Shown here piece by piece: positions 54,701-64,000 of a stretch of DNA of 64,000 bases. A program made the translations under genes and the position numbers. This DNA is from Eudromia elegans (lineage: Eukaryota; Chordata; Aves; Tinamiformes; Tinamidae). The notes under the pieces are model-generated. The model ran no database searches. It had not been told where the DNA came from and worked only from the letters and a program-made list of their open reading frames with translations. The DNA is taken from NCBI GenBank assembly GCA_003342815.1, contig PTEX01000272.1:800158-864157 (forward strand), written 5' to 3'. Position 1 is the first letter of the stretch. Each line of letters begins with the position of its first letter.

Positions 54701-57700
54701 AACATTTTATACTGAAAAAGTAAACACAGAACTTACCATGGCCAGCTTTTCTCCACAGTTTATAGGCACACATTTTTGTCCTTGCTCTGTAGCTGCTTGA
54801 CGGAGATCTGCTTTGTTTCCCACCATCATGATTGGAATATTCTCATGAGTTGCATCCTGTAAAGCATATTTTACTTCCTTATTGCAAGATTGCTCAGAAT
54901 ACCACTAACACTGTCACATAACACAAGCAAATAATCGTATACACTATGCACACTCCCAATTTTTTTTTTTTTAAATCATGCTGAGAGGTTTTCATTATAA
55001 AGTCCATAATTCAAACACAAGCTTAAACATGATTTGGCGAAGATGTGCATGTATTTTCATAAGCCCTCATAGCCAACAAGAAATTTCATACATCCAATTA
55101 GTCTAATGCAAACAGTTATTATATTTAAATGCTATATGACCAACTTACAACAGGAAAAGAGATTCTGTTACTGTGCTACTGTGATATTAAAAAAAAAAAA
55201 AAAAAAGGTTTGAGAGGGGGAAATTAAGTTCTTACTAATCACTTTTCTTCCTATTAAATGTATCTGATATAAGATTAATAGGAAGAAAACCTTTTTCTTT
55301 AAATCTGTTCAGAGAAGCAAAGAAAATATAATAGATAAAAACAAAAAAAATACCGAAAATTTCACTTGGATTACAACTAACTTACACAACATACTGGTTT
55401 AACAAGCAGAGCAAACAAGAAATACTTGACATTTAGAAGAGATATCTGAAATGGTCTAGGATTCACATCCATTTCCAAAGGAACTTTTAGGAAACTGTGA
55501 TTACATGATACTATTTTATAAAGTACATAATAATGTATCAGTTTGATGGCTGACTGAATTGTCAGAATACAGTTTAATACTCTGAAAACCTCCATTTTGC
55601 TTGCACTTCCATACTTTCCATTTTGGATAAGTTAATTATAAAGCTATTCAGGCTCTATAAATCAGACTAGTCTCTCTAAAGACGACTCTGGAATTCTGAA
55701 CCAAAAGATGATTTTCTCAGTGGAAATACTCATTTCTATACTTCAAATAATAAGTTAACAATGCAGTCAAATACAGCTTGCAAGTTGTACACAACTTTAA
55801 GGTTCTTACCTCAATCATATCCACCCATTCTCGTACATTAAGAAAACTTCTTTCACATGTTACATCATATAACAGTAAGACACCATCTGCCCTTCTGAAG
55901 TATGATTTAGCAATACTTCGAAATCTTTTAGGAAAAAAAAAAAAGTCTTAAATCATTCATAAAGAAGAAAAATCTACTTTCACATTATTAACAACACAGC
56001 ATTACTTGGTTACAATACTAAACAGATTTGTCGCACCCACCTTCTGTGTTTTATCACAGCTAAATTCTCATGAAATTTTTGGAAAATTACTTAAACAAAT
56101 CTACAAATGCGTTATAAAACTCACACAATTCTAATTGCCAATGAAACTTCTTTTTTTGACTACTAAAGTAAAAAAAACACTATATATCTACTGTTATCAA
56201 GTTATAGAGTGGTCTTTTCCATTAGCATAAATGAAGAATGGCAATTACATTATTTACAAATATTCTTCACAAACTTATCATTCAGTAGGAGTGTAATAGA
56301 GTCTCTACCTACTTCATATAATCTACTCACTCTGAAAGAAGCATGATCTATAGCTCACAACCTGTGGACAAATTAGACTGATTTTCCTGCTGTCAGGGTA
56401 CGCTCTTAAGTCCCAATGGTACTACTTCTATAAAGAAGAAATAGTTCTTCACTGATAAGGATGTCATAGGATTTTTTGAAAATCCAGCCACAATAATTTG
56501 AAGAAACCTGACATACATTAAATTTGAATCTGTTATATAACTCTACAGCATCTTTAAAGGAAAACAGAAGATACTTCATTCACTGAATACAACAAATATC
56601 AGGATCAAGTGGTCATAAAAATCTCTAAGGTGAAGCATGCTCTGAAATGCAAGTCTACAAGGACAAAGAGAGAAACCAAAAAAGCAAAGTACTCCTACAA
56701 CATCTTATCATACTAATGTAAGAGAAGGAATCACAGAATCATTATGGTTGGAAAAGACCTTCAGGATCACTGAGTCCAACCACAAGCCTCTCAACACCCT
56801 GCTTACTGAGCCATGTCCCTAAGTGCTTCATTCACAGGTATCTTGAGCACTGCCAGGGACAGTGACTCCACCACAGCCCTGGGCAGCCTCTCCCGAGGCT
56901 TCACCACTCCTTCCACGCAAAAATTCTTCCTAAAGTCTAACCTGAACCTCCCTGGCACAACTTGAGGCCACTTCCTCAAATGCCATTTAGAAACAAAATG
57001 CCATTTAGAAACAAAACTGAAACTACTGAAGTTGCAGAGAATCACTAACCTCTCTTGCCCAGCTGTGTCCCACAGTTGTAGTACTGTAGGTTCTCCATCC
57101 ACAACTAATCTTTTCATTTGAAAATCCACACCTGAAAGAATGTGTACAGTCTAATCAATACTAACGTAAAAAATGCCAATAACATTTACAGATATACAGA
57201 AAAAAAAAGTAATGCTCCATATAAAAGGGCAAAATTGTTATTTCAAATATCTCTTTCAATAAACTGTAAGATTTCAATAGTTCCTGTAACCCTGAAATAC
57301 AGTAATTCCCTGAATACAGGAACTTAATTCCTTCAATGCAGGAACTAATATTCCATTTGATTTAAAAAAAAAAAAATTAAAGAAATATTCTGCCTACATG
57401 TTTTTCCCAGAAACACTGAAACAAATTTGGTGTTATGATAACGAAAGATTTCTCCTTGGTTTTTTTTAACCAAACAGTTTTATGGGGGAAAAAAAAAAAG
57501 TTTCATATATTAGACTGGTTCAATCATCAAAAAAAAAAATGGAACAAAAATCATGACTCAAAAGAAATAAAATATACACAGCTATCATTTCACTAGAAAA
57601 TGAAAATTCAGTGTTTGGAATCAATAAGACAAGCTTGTTAGCTGATGGTTATAATAATATACAGAGCAATGAAGTCAGAAAAACATCCAGTGGCTTTTGA

Positions 57701-60700
57701 ACTAAAGCTTCAATAACATTTTGAAGAAGTGGAGATGAGGTGTAGAATGAAAAATCTCAAAAGTATTAAAGAAGCGGGAAAGAGGTGAGAAGAAAGGATG
57801 GAAACAAAATGCAAAAAAGATTTTCTCAACAGGTTCTACAATATCACAGTAAAACTTCCTTTTTTAGAGCTTTGTATTGTTTAGAAGCAAATTTTGTGGT
57901 TTATACAGGGAAAATAAACTGAAGCAGCATCCTCCACTCTAATGAGCAGTTACACACTTGTAGGCATTACTTGTCATTCAGATCTTACAGGCTGAGAAAA
58001 TGCATGTGTATAGTTAGACAATCTTTGAGGATCTGAGAGCTTGTTCTTTTCACCCTTTGCTGCTGCTGTTAAAACTCATTTTAGCAGTTTGAGAACAAAA
58101 TAACCATACCTAAGGTTGCACTGGTATTGCCTCGAAATTCATTCTTGCAAAGTCTCATAAGGAAGCTGGATTTCCCCACTGCTGCATCTCCAGCAAGAAC
58201 TATCTTGTATGCCTTCTCCGAGCTTGGGTATTTCAGAGCACATTCTCTTGCATCTGACTGAAAAATAAGAAGAATTTATATGATTCACTCATTTAAGAAA
58301 TCTCATAATATAGTTTTGGGTATTTTTTTTAAAGTTGGTTACCTGAGGTGGAATAGCAGATATGTATTTCCTTGTGGAAGCAATTGAGCTGCTTCGACTT
58401 ACTGGTTGTGAAGGTTTCCAGTCTAATATAGTACTACTGTTGTCAGGACTGCATGCTTCTTCATCTCTGATTTCTGGAACCTAAAAGTACAAACCAGTGG
58501 GTTTTTTTGCTGTTGTTTTCTCTTTTTTTTTTTTTTTCGAAAGAAAGAACTAAGACTGAATGCAATCTCTCTCTCTTTTTAACAGGTTAAGTCACATACA
58601 GATAAAGAAACTGCACAGTTTTTATTCAAGAAGGTAAAGTTCTATAAAGTTCACTTTTTAATTAAAAAATGGACTTCACTATTCAAGTTGTTTAAAAACT
58701 TTTAAAAATACAAATCGCATTTTCAAAAACAAATTACCAACTGAATTCTAACCAAATCACTAAAGCACGTTTATAGATATATATAGTTTTATAACAGTAA
58801 AATTCTACAGAAAAGTTATCAGTAATTTCATTGAAATGCACCTAACCAAAATATTTGAGGCACCAAAAGTTCCACAGGAACTTGAGAAAGAATTTCTTAA
58901 CAGTGAGGGTGACAGAGCCCTGGAACAGGCTGCCCAGAGAGGTGGTGGAGTCTCCTTCTCTGGAGATCTTCAAAACCCGCCTGGACACCACCCTGTGCCA
59001 CACGCTCTAGGGGACCCTGCGTGTGCAGGGGGGTTGGACTAGATGACCTCTAGAGGTCCCTTCCAACCTTAGCCATTCTATGATTCTATGATTTATGGCA
59101 AAGATCCATTTCATTTAAAAAAGGAAGCTGATATTGACTCCAGTGAAAGTTGTTCTTAGAAATGCAGCAAGATTAGCACTTACATCAGTATCAGAAGCAT
59201 CACCACCAAAGCTGTCTTGCATACACTGTGACCTTTGAATAATCCTTTGATGCCTGTATTCCACCTCTGAATCATATTCATTGGAGTCTCTCAGGGTAGA
59301 CAAACCACTGTCAAAACAGCTCTCAGGTAAGCTGTCAGCATCACAGTTTATCCTTTGCATAGGGTCACAAAGAGCCAAGGAATCATAGTCTTCATCCACA
59401 CAAGATGAATGAGACAATCTAGTAAGAAATATTAAATATATATTTATATATATAACAATTATTTTTACCAACATAATCTGAGCCATTCTGAAATGGTCAA
59501 TAGACAGAAACGCTAGCCACATATTGTAAGGCGTATGTCACTAACCTATTTTGCCTTCCCTCTTAAAAAGTCTTTTATATCTGTTCAAGTTCAGATTCAT
59601 TTATATGATCTACCTTATTGATGGTGACTTTCCAAGATTACAAATTAACATTCACTCATACTTAAAATAATTGTTTTACAGAGAGTCAGAAAATAAAGTA
59701 CTATCAAGATATTAAAGGCAGAAAATGATAGTTCAGTGCTGATGGCTTTGCTAACATTCCATGTGGAAAATGACCTTGGTTTCATGTATCTGATTTATAC
59801 AAATAGATCCATCCCTTAGCTCTAGTACAGAACAGGTGGCAAAGGAGTTCAGAATCTCGGCAATAGCGGAGACAGAAGCTACTGCAATGTGCTCTCTCTC
59901 ACAGGTTACTTGACTGTGTAAAACTCAAAGCACTAATTTTATGAACGTTGTAATTTACAAGGCATATTTTCTGGCTAGTTTGATACCGTAGCCTATCTGC
60001 CTTGTCATAATAGGTGTTGATCAGATGCGTCACTTGGAATGAGACGGTACAGTCCCACTGTCCCTACCATAGCAAGGGAATGGGGCAAAGGCAAAATTCA
60101 GCAGATCCACAAGACAGAGCAAGGTCTGTCATCTCTGAAGAATTCTGCTCTTGCCAGGAAGGACTGGATATTACTAGTCAAACAGAAAGAGGTAAGACAA
60201 GAAATAATTTTGAGTGGTGTTTATGTTGAGGGAACACATAACTAAACATACTGCCCCTCAACATAGGTGGGTATTAAGCCTCCTTATCTCGGCTCACAAA
60301 AATATGTAAAATATCCACTGAGTATAGGGCAGTTCTCTGTAAAAAGACTCTCACTATCCTTTTACCACAGCTTGTTGAGAGTCCAGGTTCAGTGAGGAGC
60401 TTCTCGTTGCCAATATACCATTTCCCCTGTGCACCATTTGGGAAATCCAGGAATTCAACTAATTGGCAACGAATCAGTCAATCGTTGCTTACCGGATCAT
60501 TTTTAAAAATTCTAATACCTTAAAACTAAAAGCACTAAACAGAAGTCCTTTCTTTCCACTCTCTCTTCTTCAAAGTAACATCTTTTGTTGATCTGTATGT
60601 CATAACATATAAGGATACTTAAATGGATGCAGCAATGACAGCTTGGTTTACAGTGAAGAAAAAAATTATTTGTGCAAAAGAAGTGGCAGGGAAAGACGAT

Positions 60701-63529
60701 CATAGGGAATCTTTAAAGAATCAAGCTCATTCATGCTACTTGTATCCAAGCACCCACAAGCCTATACAAAATCATTCAAATATGAAAAAAGGGGCATGCT
60801 ATAATAAAGTTAAGCTGTTCGGGCATTCCCTGAAATAAAGTTCTTTATTAGACAATTTTCAACATCACTGAAGCATGGTTTCAATTATGGCAACTTCATA
60901 TGCGTTTCAAGCAGCTTGGACTAAGATATATTATGTAACTAAAAAAATGTATGTAGGAATGCAATTGCCTAAAACATGATAAAATGCAAATTATATTTCT
61001 ATACACTGATCTGATGTTAGGAGACAGAGTTCTGTATGTGAACAACGTATTCGGGGAAATTAATTTTCCCTCTCTACCTTGATGCTACGAAATCATGCCA
61101 GTCCTGAGTAAGTTTTATCCCTAGTACATAAAACTTCTTTTCTGAAGATTCTTGTATTTCTCACTTTCATTGAAATGAAAAAAAAAAAAAAAAAAGGGGG
61201 CACTAAACAGCAGATATTAATAAATATTCTCAAAGAAAGGTATCAGCAAACCTCCTAAATACATTTTACCAGGAAGTATAGAACCAAAATAGCTCTGATC
61301 ATTTACATTTGCATTTAGACAACTTTCTGATCTCTGAGACTCTTACTCCGTTAATACTAAACCTACCACTCCTGCACATCAGAGGGAGATGGTGATGCGT
61401 ATTTACTGGAAAAATTACACCCAAATACCTTTCTGGAAATTATCACATAGGAAAAAACAGATAAGGAGCCTAAAAACATGAATAAAGGGTAGTTTATTTT
61501 CCAAGTACTGAGGAAACTTCTTAATAAGGGTCTACAAAACCCTTGTGGCTCTTGGAAATAGTGAGGGAGACTGATAAACAAATGAAAATCAAAATAATCT
61601 ACAATCAAACCTGAAACTGGTTTAATTCTATGTAAGATCATTAGCTAGCATTGAAATGAGTTGCCCTGAGCTATCTAAAGTTATCAAAAGATTTCTGTTG
61701 ATTTCAGTGTACTTTGGATCAAGTGCTGTGGATCATACATTTTTTTTCTGAATCAAACAGAATTATCCTGTCATCTAATGGTATTTGGTCTTCTAGAATA
61801 TTTGCGCTTTTTTATTCTTTTTAAAATTAGTAAAAAATAGAGCTGGTTTACCTGTCATACCGTGGGTTTAGAGGTGACTGTCCACCACTACATTTGGGAC
61901 TGCTTCTAGAAATGGTATTTCCTGGTGAGGTATTTGCTAGCCGCTGCAAAAGATAGATAGCAAATACATGATAGGTTTGAGAAAAGCAGTTTAAGATTCA
62001 GATTACAGAAGTGTAAATCCTCAAAATTACGATTGTATATTTTCATGTTTATTCAACTTTTAATTAAATCTCTTCCTCTAAATACTATTTCATTACATTG
62101 CATTACATGTATCACACTATACACATCACTTGGACTCTGTTGCTTTAACATCATATCTGATGCCTAGACTCAATCACTAAAAAAAATATTTCCAAGAGGG
62201 TGATGTCAACGACTCTTCCTCTAGCATTACAAAAAAACGAACTTTGAAGAGTTATATTTATCAGTCAGGTAAGAGGGTTTCCTTGTGTTTTCTGAAAGCC
62301 AGTACATACATGTTGATAACTAAGATGGAAAAGGAAATGTCACCGGCTAAGATGGCTACATTAGAGATACCTTCTGGCTCTTCAATGGCTTTGTGCAGAA
62401 GAATGATCTCCAATGACAAGACAAAGTCTTTTGTGCATTTGTCCTCCCTTCTTTAAATTCATTCATAAAACAGCTTCTTCTAATTTTCTCTGTAACTTTC
62501 ATTATTTTTCAGAGCAGGCAAGAAAGAAATATTATCTCTTGCTGCCTCTGTAGTGAAACCTCTGGGAGTCTGTATCAGAAAAAGGCACCCTCGTTTACAA
62601 ACATGGTATGCTGGAAACACACAATGACTGCTATTTTCCTCCTTTCTGGCCAGTATTGTCTCTGCAGATCCATTGTTCTCGTTCTATCTTTCTGAAACAA
62701 TCAGCTGGTTCTGCAGTGGCATAAACCCTGCCTAATAATTGGTTTTGGTGTTATTAAAAAGCCTTTCTAATATGGAAAAATAGCAAACTAAAATAGGCAT
62801 TTTCATGGTCTTCAATCCTTCCATACTCTGGTTTGGAGAACAATAGGCTGCAACGGTTAAATAGACCCCTGTACAACAGAGATAGTGACAAATAATCTGA
62901 ATTCTGTACTATCAGTGGTCGATGCCTTTCCTTTGTTCAGTAGTTTGCCTTAATAAAAGTTTAAATTACACTGAGTCTTTGGTAAGATGACAGCAGTTTC
63001 CTAAGAAAGTGTATTTTCAGTTTGTAAAGCACTTCCAATAAACAAAATAAACATTCACTTCAGTGCAAAAGAAACCCACTATTCACCTCATCAGACACGT
63101 TTGGCCACAGCATACAAAAAATTACTATTTTCTAAAGCACCTCAGAAAGTCGATGTGCTCTAACATAAGTCCTGGTACTTTGAAAAATCCAAGCAAACTC
63201 TAACAAGCAAACTCAAATCCAGTCACTTAGAATAAGCCTAGAATGAGTCTACTGAAATGAACCAATAAGTACGCACCAAAGTACAAACAAATTTGCTTTC
63301 AAGGAATTACCAGTAAAACCTACTAGTAAAATATAAGTATATTATATTTTATAATAATTACTATATATTGGATTGAAAATTTATATTGCTTAATATATAA
63401 ATCAAAATATATAAACAGTATTAAAACATAGTATAATTACATACCAGTGATCTGTTATACTTGCTGAAACTATTTTCCAGTGCACTTCTCAATCCATCAT
63501 TGCTGTCATGTAGTTTCCTATTAGCTGAT
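51647..63529 (-). CDS. RASEF: RASEF (RAB45), 3' half: ten coding exons, C-terminal 399 residues
   Basis: Minus-strand exons in transcript order: 63529-63445, 61943-61852, 59418-59184, 58480-58343, 58257-58110, 57131-57050, 55924-55810, 54856-54737, 53750-53674, 51755-51647 (stop included). All introns are GT-AG and the phases join cleanly. The 399 residues comprise a coiled-coil end and Ser/acidic linker (about 1-197) followed by a Rab GTPase domain: P-loop GDAAVGKS, switch I SATLG, switch II WDTAGQE, NKAD and ETSAK, ending in CCSV, a probable dual geranylgeranylation site. Family knowledge: RASEF is a large atypical Rab with N-terminal EF-hand and self-associating coiled coil, found on perinuclear membranes and linked to dynein-based transport. 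Human RASEF is about 740 residues, so the EF-hand and most of the coiled coil lie beyond 64,000. Identification rests on remembered similarity to human RASEF, including the linker segments [16 protein letters not shown] and DSEVEY. No frameshift or stop is seen, so the gene appears functional. Confidence 0.96.
51756..53673 (-). other. RASEF: RASEF last intron
   Basis: 1918 bp, GT-AG. The acceptor end reads as TTTG/TTTA tandem units (plus-strand AAATAAATAAACAAACAAAC at 51759-51778), which serves as the polypyrimidine tract. A TATA-rich inverted repeat lies around 51914-51938. Confidence 0.85.
53674..53750 (-). CDS. RASEF: RASEF exon I (SAK motif)
   Basis: 77 bp: 25 codons plus two bases of Arg. 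The acceptor is GTTTGCAG and the donor GTAAGC. It encodes [20 protein letters not shown] and then VLHLA. ETSAK is the G5 guanine-binding motif. Confidence 0.96.
54737..54856 (-). CDS. RASEF: RASEF exon H (NKxD motif)
   Basis: 120 bp, exactly 40 codons, phase 0. The acceptor is CTTTACAG and the donor GTAAGT. It encodes [20 protein letters not shown] and then an [11 protein letters not shown] segment ending EKLAM. NKAD is the guanine-specificity (G4) motif. Confidence 0.96.
55810..55924 (-). CDS. RASEF: RASEF exon G (Rab core)
   Basis: 115 bp: one base completing Arg plus 38 codons. The acceptor is CCTAAAAG, with a very purine-poor T tract before it; the donor is GTAAGA. It encodes [20 protein letters not shown] and then [18 protein letters not shown], corresponding to Rab alpha-2 to beta-4. 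Confidence 0.96.
56731..56977 (-). mobile_element. CR1 LINE 3' fragment in RASEF intron F-G
   Basis: The 3' end TCACAGAATCATTATGGTTGG is at 56731. The minus strand encodes a CR1 ORF2 C-terminus of a different subfamily ([20 protein letters not shown], then ALRDM). Its 5' junction is followed by an 18-bp tandem duplication and then 36 bp of intron before exon F. It has the same orientation as RASEF. Confidence 0.92.
56978..57013. repeat. 18-bp perfect tandem duplication
   Basis: Two adjacent copies of aaatgccatttagaaaca, between the 5' junction of the intronic CR1 fragment and RASEF exon F. Confidence 0.9.
57050..57131 (-). CDS. RASEF: RASEF exon F (switch II)
   Basis: 82 bp: two bases completing Gly, 26 codons, then two bases of Arg. 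The acceptor is TCTTTCAG and the donor GTTAGT. It encodes [14 protein letters not shown] and the G3/switch II motif WDTAGQE with its catalytic Gln intact. A CR1 fragment begins about 70 bp downstream of the donor and can be read through in frame. Confidence 0.97.
58110..58257 (-). CDS. RASEF: RASEF exon E (P-loop / start of Rab domain)
   Basis: 148 bp: 49 codons plus one base. The acceptor is TTTTTCAG and the donor GTATGG. The Rab fold starts at [28 protein letters not shown] is the G1/P-loop with the Lys-Ser pair that binds phosphate and magnesium. The exon ends in switch I (NTSATL). Relative to human, the residues after EFR differ (GNTSATLG), which is ordinary divergence. Confidence 0.97.
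58343..58480 (-). CDS. RASEF: RASEF exon D (linker)
   Basis: 138 bp, exactly 46 codons, phase 0 at both ends. The acceptor is ACTTTTAG and the donor GTAACC. It encodes [14 protein letters not shown], then the conserved LDWKPSQP, then a Ser-rich stretch ending YISAIPPQ. Only 85 bp of intron separate it from the next exon. Confidence 0.93.
58855..59092 (+). mobile_element. CR1 LINE 3' fragment in RASEF intron C-D
   Basis: Runs from ttgaggcaccaaaagttcc through gagggtgacagagccctgg to the terminal tandem octamers ATTCTATGATTCTATGAT. It is very similar to the 23.6 kb copy. It is antisense to RASEF and ends 91 bp from exon C. Confidence 0.95.
59184..59418 (-). CDS. RASEF: RASEF exon C (acidic linker, largest exon in window)
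   Basis: 235 bp: one base completing Arg plus 78 codons. The acceptor is TTACTAG and the donor GTAAGT. It encodes an acidic, Ser-rich segment containing [36 protein letters not shown] and FGGDASDTD, all typical of the RASEF linker between coiled coil and Rab domain. A CR1 fragment lies only 91 bp beyond its donor. Confidence 0.95.
59419..61851 (-). other. RASEF: RASEF intron B-C
   Basis: 2433 bp, GT-AG. It is mostly unique. It includes an A18 tract near 61177-61195 and a TA-rich stretch near 59432-59455. I recognise no repeat family and no exon-like conserved coding segment in it. Confidence 0.85.
61852..61943 (-). CDS. RASEF: RASEF exon B (linker)
   Basis: 92 bp: 30 codons plus two bases of an Arg codon. 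The acceptor is TTTTGCAG and the donor GTAAAC. It encodes [20 protein letters not shown] and then a Pro-rich stretch ending PRYD. The [12 protein letters not shown] block is shared with human RASEF. The exon is Ser/Thr/Pro rich and probably disordered. Confidence 0.93.
61944..63444 (-). other. RASEF: RASEF intron A-B
   Basis: 1501 bp, GT-AG. Unique AT-rich sequence with no recognised mobile element. An AT dinucleotide-rich patch lies at about 63330-63420 near the donor. Confidence 0.85.
63445..63529 (-). CDS. RASEF: RASEF exon A (first coding exon in window; coiled-coil end)
   Basis: 85 bp. The acceptor AG is at 63531-63530 and the donor GTATGT begins at 63444. The first base completes a codon from an upstream exon outside the window, followed by 28 codons starting [12 protein letters not shown] and ending NRSL. 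This matches the end of the coiled-coil region of vertebrate RASEF. The exon ends in phase 0. Confidence 0.93.
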
Positions 63530-64000
63530 CTAACACAGAAAGACAGTCTAATTTGCAAAAGTACATCAAAGAAAACTTTAATATATAACTTACAGCAAAG
63601 TAAATCTGAAAAAATATGTATCAAAAAACTTTTCTTTTTCCTTTAAATGAATACTAAGGAATAATTTGGGTCAGAACTATGTTGCTGTATATATATTAAA
63701 ATGACTGTAGAAAAAAAAAATGAGAATTTTAAGCTCAAACAGTAGCTTAGGAAACACTGTTTCCCTTTACACTTACATGATCTAACATGCTCCATGTCAG
63801 ATGAAAAGAGGATAAAAATCTGGAAAAAGCTGTAACAAAACCCCATAGGACAGTAAACTTGAACAACCATTTTTGAGATAATATGTGACTACACTTTAAG
63901 AGTTGCTGAGAATACTAAGGTGAGATCTTCAGCTACTTGAAAGAAATAATACGATTAAGATACAGAAACTAACTAAAGTTATATATATGCATATATAAAG
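63530..64000 (-). other. RASEF: RASEF intron upstream of exon A
   Basis: Intronic sequence with a normal polypyrimidine/AG acceptor next to 63529. It is otherwise AT-rich and I recognise nothing else in it. The gene continues beyond the window. Confidence 0.8.

Noticed and set aside
59115-59522. 135-codon minus-strand ORF read as a single-exon gene
   Set aside because: It is RASEF exon C extended into both flanking introns. Clear acceptor and donor sites define 59184-59418.

Overview
The window looks like avian nuclear DNA. It is AT-rich and carries several 5'-truncated CR1 LINE copies with the bird-type 3' terminus (tandem 'ATTCTATG' octamers and the 'GGTTGGAAGGGACCTCTAGAGG' type tail). It also has compact introns and one vertebrate multi-exon gene. 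That gene, on the minus strand, is the 3' half of RASEF (RAB45), an atypical large Rab GTPase. The human orthologue is on chromosome 9q21. Placement on the avian Z chromosome is my inference from synteny and cannot be read from the sequence.

Right part (about 46.6-64 kb): ten consecutive coding exons of RASEF run from 63,529 down to the stop codon at 51,647. All have GT/AG borders, and all reading-frame phases join without a break into 399 residues. They encode the end of the coiled-coil region, an acidic/serine-rich linker, the complete Rab GTPase domain (P-loop, switch II, NKAD, ETSAK) and a CCSV prenylation tail. The N-terminal EF-hand and most of the coiled coil lie beyond 64,000. The 3' UTR may extend about 5 kb, to a good polyadenylation site near 46,620. 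Two CR1 fragments sit inside introns, within 100 bp of exons.

Left and middle part (1 to about 46.6 kb): I find no protein-coding gene. This is probably the gene-poor interval downstream of RASEF. It holds a 2.3 kb decayed CR1 (2,488-4,812), smaller CR1 pieces (8.7, 11.6, 23.6 and 43.8 kb), and a solitary endogenous-retrovirus LTR with TGT...ACA ends and a 5-bp target duplication (10,716-11,571). It also holds a second LTR-like promoter/polyA cassette (about 43.1-43.55 kb), an isolated CpG-rich island (about 37.86-38.29 kb), a 132-nt uninterrupted purine tract, several perfect palindromes and many simple repeats. Most short ORFs here are chance frames or CR1 remnants.

I found no CRISPR array, operon, tRNA or rRNA. 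The items most worth follow-up are the orphan CpG island with an adjacent palindrome, the possible long RASEF 3' UTR, the in-frame Rab-to-CR1 read-through in one intron, and a convergent pair of CTCF-like motifs about 39 kb apart.
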